A stretch of 64,000 nt of DNA from Ephemerocybe angulata. Taxonomy: Eukaryota; Basidiomycota; Agaricomycetes; Agaricales; Psathyrellaceae. The stretch lies in contig JAACJK010000057.1 in assembly GCA_013368325.1 (NCBI GenBank), forward strand, positions 124,001 to 188,000. The letters run 5' to 3'. The translations under genes were made by a program, and so were the position numbers. Below the pieces are notes generated by a model. That model was not told where the DNA came from and ran no database searches. It worked only from the letters and a program-made list of their open reading frames with translations. Below, in pieces: positions 19,183 to 29,416 of the stretch; position 1 is the first letter of the stretch; the number at the start of each line of letters is the position of its first letter.

Positions 19183-20264
19183 CCTCTGAGCGGACTGGGA
19201 ATAAAGTTACTTGAGTACGTACTTTTTCACCTGCAAGTACGACCCAAGTTATCCGTGTTAACTTGGTCGTTTTTCTAACTTTCCCTCAAGTAAACTTGGC
19301 AAAACAATGTATGTACGAATATGGTTGTTTCTCGTCCATTAAATTTCTTGATTTTAGGGTTCCCTTCATATTTATTCCAAATGTACTCTTCCACTGAGCA
19401 TTGTTCCATGTGTGTTGGCTGGTTGGAGGCTGGAGAAATCCATTTGCAGGAGGTAATAGCTGTGTGCCGGTGTGTCGGTCAGATTCCGACCCTTCTACTC
19501 AGTCATATGCCCTTGTTCGTCCAGTGACGCACCTTTCACAATATATCTCGGTGTCCTTCAATAATAACAGGAGGTGGTAGGACACTGGTGTAAAGTACCA
19601 GGGGTACAGCAAAGCCAATCACGCATGTACTTCGTACTTGCTATCATCGTCCAGAGCATCATTGGAATGGTTTGACTCTCGATTTGACTGAGGCCAAACT
19701 GAGGCGTCGAAAATATATCAGGCGTTGAATTATATCTGTAGAGTACAAAACACCCAGGAACACCGTGCGGAGTGAAGCGCCCTGAATGTGCCACTGGAGG
19801 GTTGAGAGCTGCTCGGCTGCTCGGCTCTCGACACGGTAAGTCGACGCTATGGCACAGATCGATCGAAAAGGCCAGGAAGTAGTATATTTTGCGCCTTGCG
19901 CTTGAGTACTAGGTAGAAGCGTGGGTGTTCTCATCTGGTTCGGTTGGAGTAATGCAGCAGGTCGGATTATTGTTGTGAGGACTTTGTGCGCAAATCAACT
20001 CAGTGGGCCCCACCTGTGCAAGGGAGAAACGTTCCAAATATATGTGTATCCACCTCAGCGTGTCCTACAGTATTACCCTCCTCTCCAAGTTACCTTGAAT
20101 ATGCACTTGACGTTAGCTTGAAGTTAGCTTGAAGCTCACTTGAAGCTAACATGCAGGTAACTTGGCAGTCCAAAATGTACTTGGGTAGATCATGTTAGAT
20201 AAAGTTAATTTTGTAGGGGACCCAAGTACGTTACCAACTTACTTTGTGAACCGCCCTCTGAGCG
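19183..20264. mobile_element. Non-autonomous inverted-repeat element B
   Basis: The 10-base word CCTCTGAGCG occurs in direct orientation at 19183-19192 and 20255-20264. Immediately inside, the two ends are diverged inverted copies of each other: AAAGT, then TACTTGAGTACGTACTT on the left, against AAAGTAAGTTGGTAACGTACTT on the reverse complement of the right. The 1062-base interior has many ACTTGG/CCAAGT words, including a short run of TTAGCTTGAAG-like units at 20111-20150, and no conserved frame. This is the layout of a degenerate element with a target-site duplication. Confidence 0.5.
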
Positions 20265-20569
20265 CGTCTTGAAGTTTGAAGGCAGCCTGTTAAGCGCCGG
20301 CGCCTAACTAGTCTCACAACCTAATTTAGTCTTGATAACGATATCACATGATGCATTCTCAAGGTAAATAGCTTGAGAAACCAGTATCACGTTTAGTGGA
20401 TATGTGGCACGGTGGGTACTCGACTTCAGTGTGCGTGTATTCTCGGGCCATGGCATTTTCACCGTGACCAAGATCAATTTCGATAGCCCTTCTTCCCCCA
20501 GCACCCTCTTCAACTTGTTCGCTCTACTCTGTGCTTACCTGAGAGCACACCTTCCGCTTTCCCGACATC
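20265..20569. other. Promoter side of the third HMG gene
   Basis: About 300 bases without a gene. They include a near-palindrome TTAAGCGCCGGCGCCTAA at 20290-20307 and a pyrimidine-rich stretch before the start codon at 20570. No TATA box is evident close to the start. Confidence 0.4.
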
Positions 20570-22226
20570 ATGGCTCCGGAAGATAATTCAATGTGGTACG
20601 GTTATGATTGGGGAGAGCCTAAGCAAGTAAACCCTGTGGAGTGGCCTCGCCACGACCACGAACTAGATTTATATATTACAGATTCCCCTTCATCTCAGAC
20701 GCAGTCACATACCTCACGGGTCTATTCTACAGGTACGTACACGTGTTCCTTTGCTCTAAGCTTGGCACAAGTCTAATGTAACTGCACCAGAAGTCAACGA
20801 TGACTCTCATGTACCTCAACATGAATACCTTCATCCCAGTGCAAACGCCTTTCACTCGAATTGGCACCCTCAAATGCCTCACTGTGCCACCGACCATAGG
20901 AGCACCTTCCTTGGAGAGTGGCAAAATACCATGTACTGGCCAGCGCCGCAATATATGAGCAATCTTGGCTCCCAGCTTGGCGCCACCAGTCACTTGTACG
21001 AGGATGGCACGGTCCTCCAATCACCGGGCTTCGAGCTCGAGGATGAGGCTTTGTCGTCGAGGTCCAACAAAAGGCGTGCATGCTCCAGCGACATCGAATT
21101 TGACAGACGCCACCCCGCCCGGCGAATGGGTAGTTATCCTTCTGCTTTTGGCCCCACAAACTTCGTGCCACAATTTGGGTATGCGGGTCCACCGGAGCCA
21201 GAGTCGTCGGCCTTCACCACTGCCTCGGCTTCCAGCTCGACTCCACATGATAATATCCTTTCTGCTGCCGGCTCGTTTCTAAATTCCCCTGCCTCGAATT
21301 ATTGTGGCGACAGTCCTACTCCGGAGAAAAAACCAAAAGCCACCAAGAAGGGATTAAAGAACGTGGACTCTTTGCAAGTGTCCAAGCTGAAGGCCGAGCT
21401 CATACAAGCTCTTACGGCCAAAACCGATGACGAACTGCTCAACCTCTTCTCCGGCCCAAAAGAGTGCTGGCTGCCAACCTACCCACCTCTTCCCGAGCTC
21501 GAAGACTCCCAAACACTATATCCCGAAACCATCAAAGCCAAACGCCCCGCGAACTGCTTCATCCTTTTCCAGAGTTACGTATCCCTCCTCCGCAGGGCTC
21601 CCTACGTCGGACTTGACTTCGGAAAGCTCTCGCTCTACCAAGCCGCTGGAGTAATCTGGGGCTTCTTGCATGAACACCACCCGGTGAAGATCTTCTGGGA
21701 AAATGCCTTCGAAACGTGCAAAAAGCACCATGAGGCTTCTTACAAGGGATACAAGTTCATACCAATTCATGCTTCTACTAGGAAGGCCGCGAGGGCGGCT
21801 CGAAGATGGCTTAGCCCGGCGCAACTGAAACCTCTGGAGGACTATCGCAAGACGGTGAAGGAGGCGGAGAAAGCGGGGAGGGAGAGGAAAATGAGGGCGT
21901 TGGAAGACCACTGGCAGAACCGTTGCAAAGGTCGAACTGCAGGATCTGGGGAGACGTCGAGGCCATCGGACCAGAGTGCACAGGACTTCGAGGCAAGTGA
22001 CCCTTCCTCCAAGTTCGTAGAGACGACAGGACCATCGTTCCCAGTCGTGCCAGACTCGGAGCCGCTCGAAACGGATCCCTCCATTGACGGCGGTTTTGAC
22101 TTATCCGATTATGTGAATGAACTAGAAGATGACGCCGTACCTGACATCTCAATAAAGACACCTCAACTCAATGTCCCTTCTACGATGCAGCAATCAACCT
22201 TGGAGTGCGCAAGCCCGTATTTCTGA
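20570..22226 (+). CDS. HMG-box protein
   Basis: Two exons, 20570-20732 and 20791-22226, with a 58-nt intron (GTACGT ... CACCAG), giving 532 residues. An uninterrupted HMG box lies at about residues 305-379. Its first helix reads KRPANCFILFQSYVSLL, the second LSLYQAAGVIWGFLHEHHP, and the third ends YKGYKFIP. A bipartite basic patch (EKKPKATKKGLK) precedes the box and a Lys/Arg-rich helix follows it. The rest is Ser/Pro/Tyr-rich, and the C-terminus is acidic. It is expected to be a nuclear DNA-binding regulator. Unlike the two HMG genes at the left end, its box has no insertion, so it is a more distant relative. It sits next to two transposon-like blocks. Confidence 0.8.
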
Positions 22227-23496
22227 TCAGTTTGCGGAGGGGAGTTAGATAACCCCCTCGTTACTTTAGCCATTACTTTTAGGACAATGCTATCTCTTGA
22301 CTACAAGCTTCTCAAGTGTTGCATCGGGCGTACTAGCACTGACATGCAACTCGGAGAAGCCCCAATCAGTCTGAGATTGATCCGGCCAAGATCCGACCCA
22401 AGAACGTTGAGGCACTATTCACACACTAATAAGCGCCCGGCGCTTATCGTATCTATCGTCAAGCTGTTCACGCCCATTGCGATCCAACGAAATATCGAGG
22501 TGTCTTTAAGAAGTTTGCCTTATCATCTGCACCAAATCTTATGCAATTGTTTCTAGACGGGGTATTCCCTTCCTGCCTGTGATAACCTGCCCTGGATGCC
22601 ACGATGTCTTCTGAGATAGACATCTTCACAATGCCAACGGAAACATCTCGGTTGGTGACCATACTACCATGCGCTCTCCGGGGAACTCTAGGTGCGCGTG
22701 CGCCTGGAAGTTGACGTACTGATGGCGGGCATTCAAATATTTAGCAAACGCTGACACCGTAAGTCGCTTCAGGCTCTCACAAACACTCCCACCTGTGCCG
22801 TTGCTCTGAAGCTTTCCCAGTGAATCCTTGTAGTCCACTACCTGGACACCTCATGGACCTCAGTAAGGTCAATCACGAGGAGCTACTTCAGACTTGGCGC
22901 ATTCTCCCAGTCCGCGACACGAGCATGGTGCCCACTTTGACCAGCTTCTGAATGTTGTCCCTGCCACCGGGTTATCCAAACCATATGGCGACGTCACGAA
23001 AGGTGCTGCTAGATTCTCTGAATGGCCCATAAAGTTGAATACATCTGTCATGAAGGACTCTGGTCTGGAATTCTATATCGACTCATCGCCGCATCTCCGA
23101 AAAACCTCTGGACCCCCCGCCTTTAGGGAAATGCGACCTCAGCCTACGGGATAATTGAGCACTAAGCCTAGCAGCTCATTTCCGGCGTACTGAATGGGAA
23201 TCCCCTTGACTCTGAACTCCAGAATTGCAGGCCTCCAGGACCCGACTCGCTCAGCACTCTTACGCGCGGCCCCTTTGTGGTACCAATAAACGCCATAAAC
23301 TGTGCGAGAAATTCTAGCTATCTAGTCCGAAGCATAAGGTACTGCTTGCCAAGGATTTATGCGCCTCTCAAGCGCCGGCTTCTGTTCTGATCTTATACTT
23401 CAAAAACCACAAGTTACTCCAGCATCCAGGCACAACCAAGGTGGAAGAACTCCGGTACCTCTTCAGTGAACATCCTCAAAGAGTCGCTGGACGCGG
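22227..23496. other. Intergenic with a possible F-box relic
   Basis: No intact gene. A perfect 19-base palindrome ATAAGCGCCCGGCGCTTAT is at 22429-22447. On the minus strand around 22560-22840 a broken frame contains CESLKRLTVSAFAKYL. This resembles the LKRLTLDTVTW segment near the C-terminus of the tandem F-box pair, so it may be a relic of that family. The match is short. Confidence 0.3.
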
Positions 23497-23503
23497 TATA
23501 AAA
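23497..23503 (+). promoter_or_regulatory. TATA box of metalloendopeptidase 1
   Basis: TATAAAA lies 80 bases upstream of the start codon at 23577. The paralogue at 29417 has TATAAAG 47-53 bases upstream of its start, supporting a shared promoter layout typical of strongly induced secreted-enzyme genes. Confidence 0.55.
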
Positions 23504-23576
23504 GGCCTAACAAGCTACTGGAGAGACGGTGTGGTGATCCTATTCACCAACTACCTCTCATCCGGTACTTCTGACA

Positions 23577-24834
23577 ATGCTGGCCCTTCAAGCTCTCGTT
23601 TCTCTCGCCACTGCCTTGTCTGTCGCAGCGGCACCTGGTCTTACCTTGCGAGTGGAAGGTAACGGATATGCCTATACTCTTTTAGGCCTTACTGACGGTT
23701 TCTAGGTGCTGACTCTGTCACCGATATCGACAACTTCAAGGTCTCGACGGTCCTCACAAATACCGGTGACGAGACCCTGAGGATTTTGAACGATCCCTTG
23801 GGCCCTCTGTCCAAGCTCCCTGCGGACACTTTCTCCCTTGTCAACTCCGAAGGATCTTTTGCCAGTTTTGAAGGCATCAAAGCCAAGTATCTCCCCGCAA
23901 AGGCAGCGGAAGTTGGTGACTACACGACTTTGGCCCCCGGCCAGTCGATTACGGTTGACCACGACTGTATGTTGCCACTTTTAACCGACATTTCCCGACG
24001 CTGACATCTTATCTTCTGGCAGTGAGCGAAGCCTATAACCTCGCCAAGACCGGTGCCGGCACATACGAAGTCGAGGCCCGAAACCAGTTCTACCTCGTCG
24101 ATGAGAAGAAAGGGATCTCCACCTTCCACGCTCGCGTCTCGAAAGCCCACAAAACGCGTGTGAGCGGACGCCTCGCCAAGGTCAAGCCTACCCAGATCCT
24201 TGCCAAACGCGCCAGCTACATTTCCTGCTCTGCCGCCCAACAAACCATCCTTGTCGACGCTGCCAGCGATGCTCAAGCATACGCTGCCGAAGCCAAGTTC
24301 CAGGTCGACTTCAACAAATTCGGTACTGACCGCTACATCACCTGGTTTGGCGTTTTCACCACTGCTCGCTTCAACACCGTCTTTTCGCATTTCACTGCCA
24401 TCAACACCAACAATTTCTCGACCTTCACCTACGATTGCTCTTGCACTGCAAGCGGCACTTACGCCTATGTGAACCCTGGCACGTACGTGCACCCTTTCAA
24501 TCCCACCTGGGCACCACTTAATTAACCACCGCTATCCTATAGTTTCGGCAAGATTTTCCTGTGCGGCGCCTTCTGGAACGCCCCCAACATTGGCACTGAC
24601 ACCAAGGTAAGTCTATGCGTGGTAAAGGGGATTTGGGCATCGTCTGACGTGCTCTTTTGATAGGGAGGTACCCTCATCCATGAGGCTTCTCACTTCACCA
24701 AAAACGGCGGCACAAGTGACAATGTCTACGGCCAGACGGGCGCTAGGAATCTCGCTATCAGCGATCCCGGTCGGGCTGTAAACAACGCAGATTCTCATGA
24801 GTACTTCGCAGAAAATAATCCTTTCCAAGGTTAA
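23577..24834 (+). CDS. Peptidyl-Lys metalloendopeptidase (M35)
   Basis: Five exons: 23577-23658, 23706-23966, 24023-24482, 24543-24606 and 24664-24834, giving 345 residues. A hydrophobic signal peptide covers about residues 1-19. The propeptide ends at a Lys-Arg site (AKR before ASYISC). The mature domain follows, with two Cys pairs (YISCS, DCSC, FLCG) and the aspzincin zinc site HEASH (295-299). The third ligand is in GGTSDNVYG (D308). The C-terminal SHEYFAEN motif matches mushroom enzymes of the Grifola/Pleurotus type. These secreted endopeptidases cut on the N-terminal side of lysine. All key residues are present, so the enzyme should be active. A paralogue with identical exon lengths (except exon 3) lies at 29417-30725. 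Confidence 0.92.
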
Positions 24835-25632
24835 ATTGCCGGTGGAACGGCAAGAACGGAGGAATATATATGATGGATTGAGACGCGATGGGACTACCAA
24901 AGCTTAGTATGTACGATACCACGATCATAAATTAAACTCGGAAAGAATCAAACATTGCGTTATGCAGAATGGGAGAAATTGGAGAGTTTAGTGAGATGTG
25001 GATGTGGCGACTGGAAGGTAGTAGGTAAATACGACGCCGAGCAAGAGGGAGGTGGAAAACACAAACTCTAATAACGTTCCACAGCCCTTCGTCTGGGCGC
25101 TCCAAACGGAATGGCCGAAATCCAGAACCCGTTGACCACAGGTATGACGCCTGGATATCGCCTGGTGAAGGCCCCCGCCTCTGAGACACCCTCCTCGCAC
25201 ACAAACTCTTCACTTCCGTAGAAGTCACTCGACTCCAAGGAGAGCCTAGGGCAGTGGCCGCAGTTCGGGAAGTCGCACGACTCGGTCGAGCCCAAGTACC
25301 CATCTGCCGACACCTAGGAGTCTTAAGGATGATAGCTGGTTGACTGGTAGGTGTAGTTAATTCGACGATGTGGTAAGGAGGCGAAGATGTTTGGAAAGAA
25401 TGGGAATTGTGTTGGTTTTCAATAGGCCTTGAGGATAGGGGTTGTCTGAGACGAGACACAGTGCTTCCAAAGTCGGCCAGACATCCAAAGAAAGGAAAAG
25501 TTGCATCGAGACATTATTCGCGGCTTGGGAAGTTGGAACACACGTTCAACGTTCCCGCCCAGTGTATGGCGAGGACACAGGCTGGGGTCCAGCAGTAGCA
25601 TATTATTTTAATATCAGAGATGTATACAGCTA
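24835..25632. other. Intergenic with a coding-like fragment
   Basis: This gap separates the metalloendopeptidase from the end of the WRAP53-like gene. On the minus strand, 25068-25313 reads as a Cys/Gly-containing 81-codon frame (DGYLGSTESCDFPNCGHC, then VIPVVNGFWISAIPFGAP). It has no ATG, and an AG just before it could be a splice acceptor. No family was recognised and no convincing first exon was found, so it is not called as a gene. Confidence 0.3.
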
Positions 25633-27697
25633 TTAGTCTGAAAGTGTGATGAGCTTCAGAGTGTTCAACGAAACTTCCCCGCGACTCACCTAAATCTAGC
25701 TCCCATTCCAATGTGGCAGAGTGACTGGTATTCGTACTCGGTGATATAGAAGGGGATCGTGGAGGGAGGGCAGAAGTGTAATCAGTGGCCGGAGAAACAG
25801 AGGGTTCAGAAAGTGTGGCGAGAGGAGGGGCTGGCGACAGTTCTTTAGGAGGGATGGAAGCTGACGTTTCCTCGAGAGGGGCGAAGGGCGGCGGTGCCAG
25901 ACTCCAGAGTTTGATTGAATTATCCAACACCTTTGGTCCTAATCTTCCAGCTTCATGCGGACTGTCCTCATCTTCGTCCGACGTGTCCTCGTCTTCCTCC
26001 CCCGAATCGAAATGTCTTGAACCTGATACAGTGAGCATTTCTGCTCTCCATGGTTGAAATGTCACAGCGGCGACCGTGTCTATGGCACTGAGGGTGAGTG
26101 CGAGTAATCGAGGAGCAACGAAGGTAGCCAGAATACGCACCATCGTGAGCTTTAAATCGCAACTCGGGCTGGATTTGCAGAACAGGTATGCCATCCTCCA
26201 TCGCCATCTCCTCAGCGGTGGCCTCCAGCTCCGCTTCCACCTTTTCTGCATTGAATAACACGACTTCGCCTCCCTGTTAAGATATCATACTGAGCGGTAA
26301 GTAAATGTATTCGACGATGTCACGGAAATGACCCACCCAATTGCCTGTCCCGATAAAACGGCCTCCAATGTCCATGTCGAACCTAAGCTTTTGGTTCGAT
26401 GCCGGCGAGGGCTCATCCAAAGATTGTCCCGAAGGTCTCGCATCGTAAATGGCCACAGGCGTGTCGATCCTTGACCGGATATCCCAGCTATATATCAGCC
26501 CGTTGGCGTTTCCTCGGTATCCAGCGTAAAGCATATGGGGTCGGTAGAGATTGAATTGGAGCTGCATGCGAGATTCCAGGTCAGTACCACAGCGTGTGTG
26601 TGGTATAGGCATGGCGCGCACGACGAACCTGGGTGACTCCTGCGCGTGGACCTCCTCCCAAGAACATAAGCGCCTCGCCTCCTGCGTCTGAGTACAGCGC
26701 GATGTTTCCTGGGATTGGCGTTAAGGATCCAGCCGCGAATATCGCGTCGTCCGATACTGAATGGCTTGCGGAGAATGCGAGTGCGGACACGATCCCTGAA
26801 GAGTCTTCAGCATCGTCAGCATAGCGAGTCGAGCTGGGGATACGCACCTTTCAGCCCATCCTTGCTCTTCTTCGAAGGCGAAGTGTGTCTCCGTATGCCT
26901 TCGCCTGGACATCCCACGTCAAACACCTCGATGGCGTCTTCAAATCCACAGTACAGTCGTTCGCCGCTATACGTGAAGGCGAGAGAATGGGGCGCGATCT
27001 GACGTTCTCGGTGGTCGACGATTCGGTAAGATGCTCGGAGCTGGGTTAGAAGGTTAGCCAATACCGGAAAACGCGTAAGGAGAGAGCTCACCTTTCCTGT
27101 GCTTGCATCCAGCAGCTTTACCGGACACTCCCTAACCGAAGACACGAAGCAATAGGTCGCGGGGTCATGTTTCGAGGCGGAGGGAAACCAGGCAAAGTCG
27201 ACTACGGGGGAACCTTGTTCTAAATTCAATCTCGGGTTTGATGACGTTGAAGGCGTTTCATCGCAGTCTGTGAAGCGGTGGTGTAAGAGATAATGGATAA
27301 CGAGCGATCGAGAGGGTGTACCTGGAGCTCCAAAACTAGAAGCTGAACTAGGTCAGATTGGCCCTTGACTGAAACGCTACCGAATCAGGTATACGCACTG
27401 GGGAAAGTCGAAAAGCTGCAAAGAATGGTCTTCGCATTGCGCTAAGAAGCTTGAGCCGTCCGGTGCACTAGAGAGGTTGGATAAGCCCCAGTTTGAAGTA
27501 TGGAACGATGAAGAAACGTGCATTTTTGCTGTTCTTGCAAAGTTGCTAGAGTTATTTGACGATGAGGACGAGAGTTTGAATGAATGTGCCGTTGAGGGTG
27601 CCTTGGTGATGTCGTACAGTGGAGGAGTCCATTGCTGAGGTTCGTCCATGGTGGTGGGGGTGGAGAGAGTCGCGTTGATGGGCATTCGACCGCCCAT
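25633..27697 (-). CDS. WD40 protein, WRAP53/TCAB1-like
   Basis: Nine exons: 27399-27697, 27322-27335, 27092-27267, 26848-27040, 26629-26795, 26337-26561, 26137-26273, 25690-26087 and 25633-25637. The model gives 537 residues. Exon 2 is a 14-nt microexon and exon 9 holds only the last codon and stop. WD-repeat signatures match the WRAP53/WDR79 family: VKLLDASTGKLRASYRIVDH, IAPHSLAFTYSGERLYCGF, then GIVSALAFSASHSV, MLYAGYRGNANGLIYSWDIR and GGRFIGTGNWGGEVVLFNA. In animals this protein brings small Cajal-body RNAs and telomerase RNA to Cajal bodies; the fungal role is less clear (yeast Swt21 relates to splicing). In-frame ATGs at 27685 and 27649 are alternative starts. The intron 4 acceptor and intron 7 donor are less certain. 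Confidence 0.82.
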
Positions 27698-28071
27698 CAG
27701 ACCAATCAATTAGGACCAAAATTGAACTTCAATGATCGCCACATACTCTGCAGCGAGGAGTTCGCGTATGTAGACGTTTACTGAGCCGATGAAAGAGACA
27801 CGCATATGTGATACAAATGCAATTCCAAACAGTCCCCATCAAGGATTCCTTACTGTGTAGGACAGTCTGCTCACCCACCTTCCTTCCCAAACAGCCAAGC
27901 ATCATTGGCCGGGAAAGGCCTATGAATCCGAGGGAAGTATTCTGCGACTGGGTCCCCTCATTACACGCTCTCAGGAGTTGTCTGAAAGGTTGGCACGTCG
28001 TGCCCTCCAATTAAGCGCCCAAAGAATTTCACGCGACCCCATTAATGCCAGAAGCGTATCACATGATCACA

Positions 28072-28969
28072 GTGGTAGACGGACAGTCAGTCCGCACAAA
28101 CATTACTAAGCTGACTAAGCCTTCGCTGTCTCAATCCATTGACGCCCCGACAGCTGTCAAGAAGCGAGGAAGCCTGGCGCTGAACGTCGCTCTGGCGCTG
28201 CCTTGTGCGCAATGGAGCCTCAACTTTGTATGCAGTATAGAACACAATGCAAACAAGGGGTTGCAAGCGGACTCGGGTGAGGGAACATTTGGGGAACATA
28301 GCATTGCGCCTCGAGTGGAACTGTTTAATATCATTTTTGCGAAGCCATGAGAAGACGGTGATATAGTGCCAGGGGGAGACAGTTAAAATATGAAGAGGGT
28401 ATTGCAAGCTTTGCACCGGGGTGGGAAAGGACGGCCTGTTGAATATTACCAGTCGCGTCTCCGTTGCGTCGCCGTTGTCAGGGATGTGCGCATATACTCA
28501 CAACAAAACACTCTGACACCAGTGTGCATACAAACCGTGAGGCCTGAGGGCAAAAGCATTTCCTAAAATTTATCTCTGACATACTGTACATCTCCTGGTA
28601 CCTACAAAGAGGTAGATGTGAAGAGGGAACTAAGTTTCGGGGCAACTGGTAGGATGCGATTCCGGAATCTGAGGGGGAACTGAGTCGGGGACGGCGCTTC
28701 GGAGTGCAAAATGGGAGTCATAAAAAACTATCCTCACCGCCGAGTCGAACTAGCGCTCCGCACGGAGGGCAAGCACAACCGCTAGGCTATGGGGGCTTGC
28801 CAAAATAGCCTTTTAATGCGTGCACCAGTCGTTTTACACGTCCAGGAAGCAAGGGGATCTGCGCCGTCGCGATCTGGATCTTTGCCGACGCTTGCCGAGT
28901 GGGCGTCTATCCCGCGTGACCCTTAGTCAGCTTAGTAATCTTTGTGCGGACTTGGTTTTCGTGGTAGAC
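28072..28969. mobile_element. Non-autonomous inverted-repeat element C (Mutator-like)
   Basis: An 880-base block (28081-28960) is bounded by perfect 9-base direct repeats GTGGTAGAC (28072-28080 and 28961-28969). Its ends form an imperfect 39-base inverted repeat. The outer 8 bases are diverged. The inner 31 bases (28089-28119 against 28922-28952) match with one mismatch and contain CAGCTTAGTAAT / ATTACTAAGCTG. The interior has no transposase frame. A 9-base duplication and long terminal repeats are the hallmark of Mutator-like elements, so this looks like a non-autonomous copy. Confidence 0.72.
28731..28796 (-). ncRNA. Degenerate tRNA-like sequence
   Basis: Read on the minus strand, the sequence has a perfect pol III A box (TAGCCTAGCGG, 28779-28789) and a B box core (GTTCGACTC, 28742-28750). 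The acceptor and T stems do not pair properly, so it is not a functional tRNA. It is more likely a decayed tRNA gene or the head of a SINE captured inside element C. Confidence 0.4.
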
Positions 28970-29363
28970 TCGGAGCAGCAATGGTCTTGGAGCTCTCCTA
29001 GCTGATATCTGCCCACTTGAGCCCTATTTTTGCCACAGGCAGGCCTCTCCCTAGCCCCTCACAAGTCATTGCAGACACCACCTCATGTTCCTCCGTCTAA
29101 AGCAGCTCAATCAACTCATTTCAACCAACTGGTACCGTGATCACGACGAACATAGACCGACGTGGTAGGCTTATTCTGGTGCTATGCCATAGCATCACTC
29201 TCTAGGACCTCTGTGGCCATCGCGCTGGGTACCATAACAATCGTCTCGTGGTTTTGCCTAACTGTGGACTACTAGTAGTGATTCGACCAAGTAGGCCGCC
29301 CCAAAGCAGGATAGGGCTTTCACAATAGTTATATGGCCACCCGATGGAAGCCAGTGGGAAGAG
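28970..29363. other. Intergenic, promoter side of metalloendopeptidase 2
   Basis: About 390 bases between element C and the second M35 gene hold no gene. They end in the TATA box listed next. Confidence 0.4.
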
Positions 29364-29370
29364 TATAAAG
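29364..29370 (+). promoter_or_regulatory. TATA box of metalloendopeptidase 2
   Basis: TATAAAG lies 47-53 bases upstream of the ATG at 29417, the same arrangement as in the paralogue at 23577. Confidence 0.5.
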
Positions 29371-29416
29371 GTATGAGAGAGGTAATGTGGTTAAGATATC
29401 ACTCAACAGTACGATA

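Noticed and set aside
22560..22840. A full F-box pseudogene on the minus strand
   Set aside because: Only a short LKRLT-type match supports it. Frames break repeatedly and no F-box core is visible, so it is mentioned only as a possible relic.
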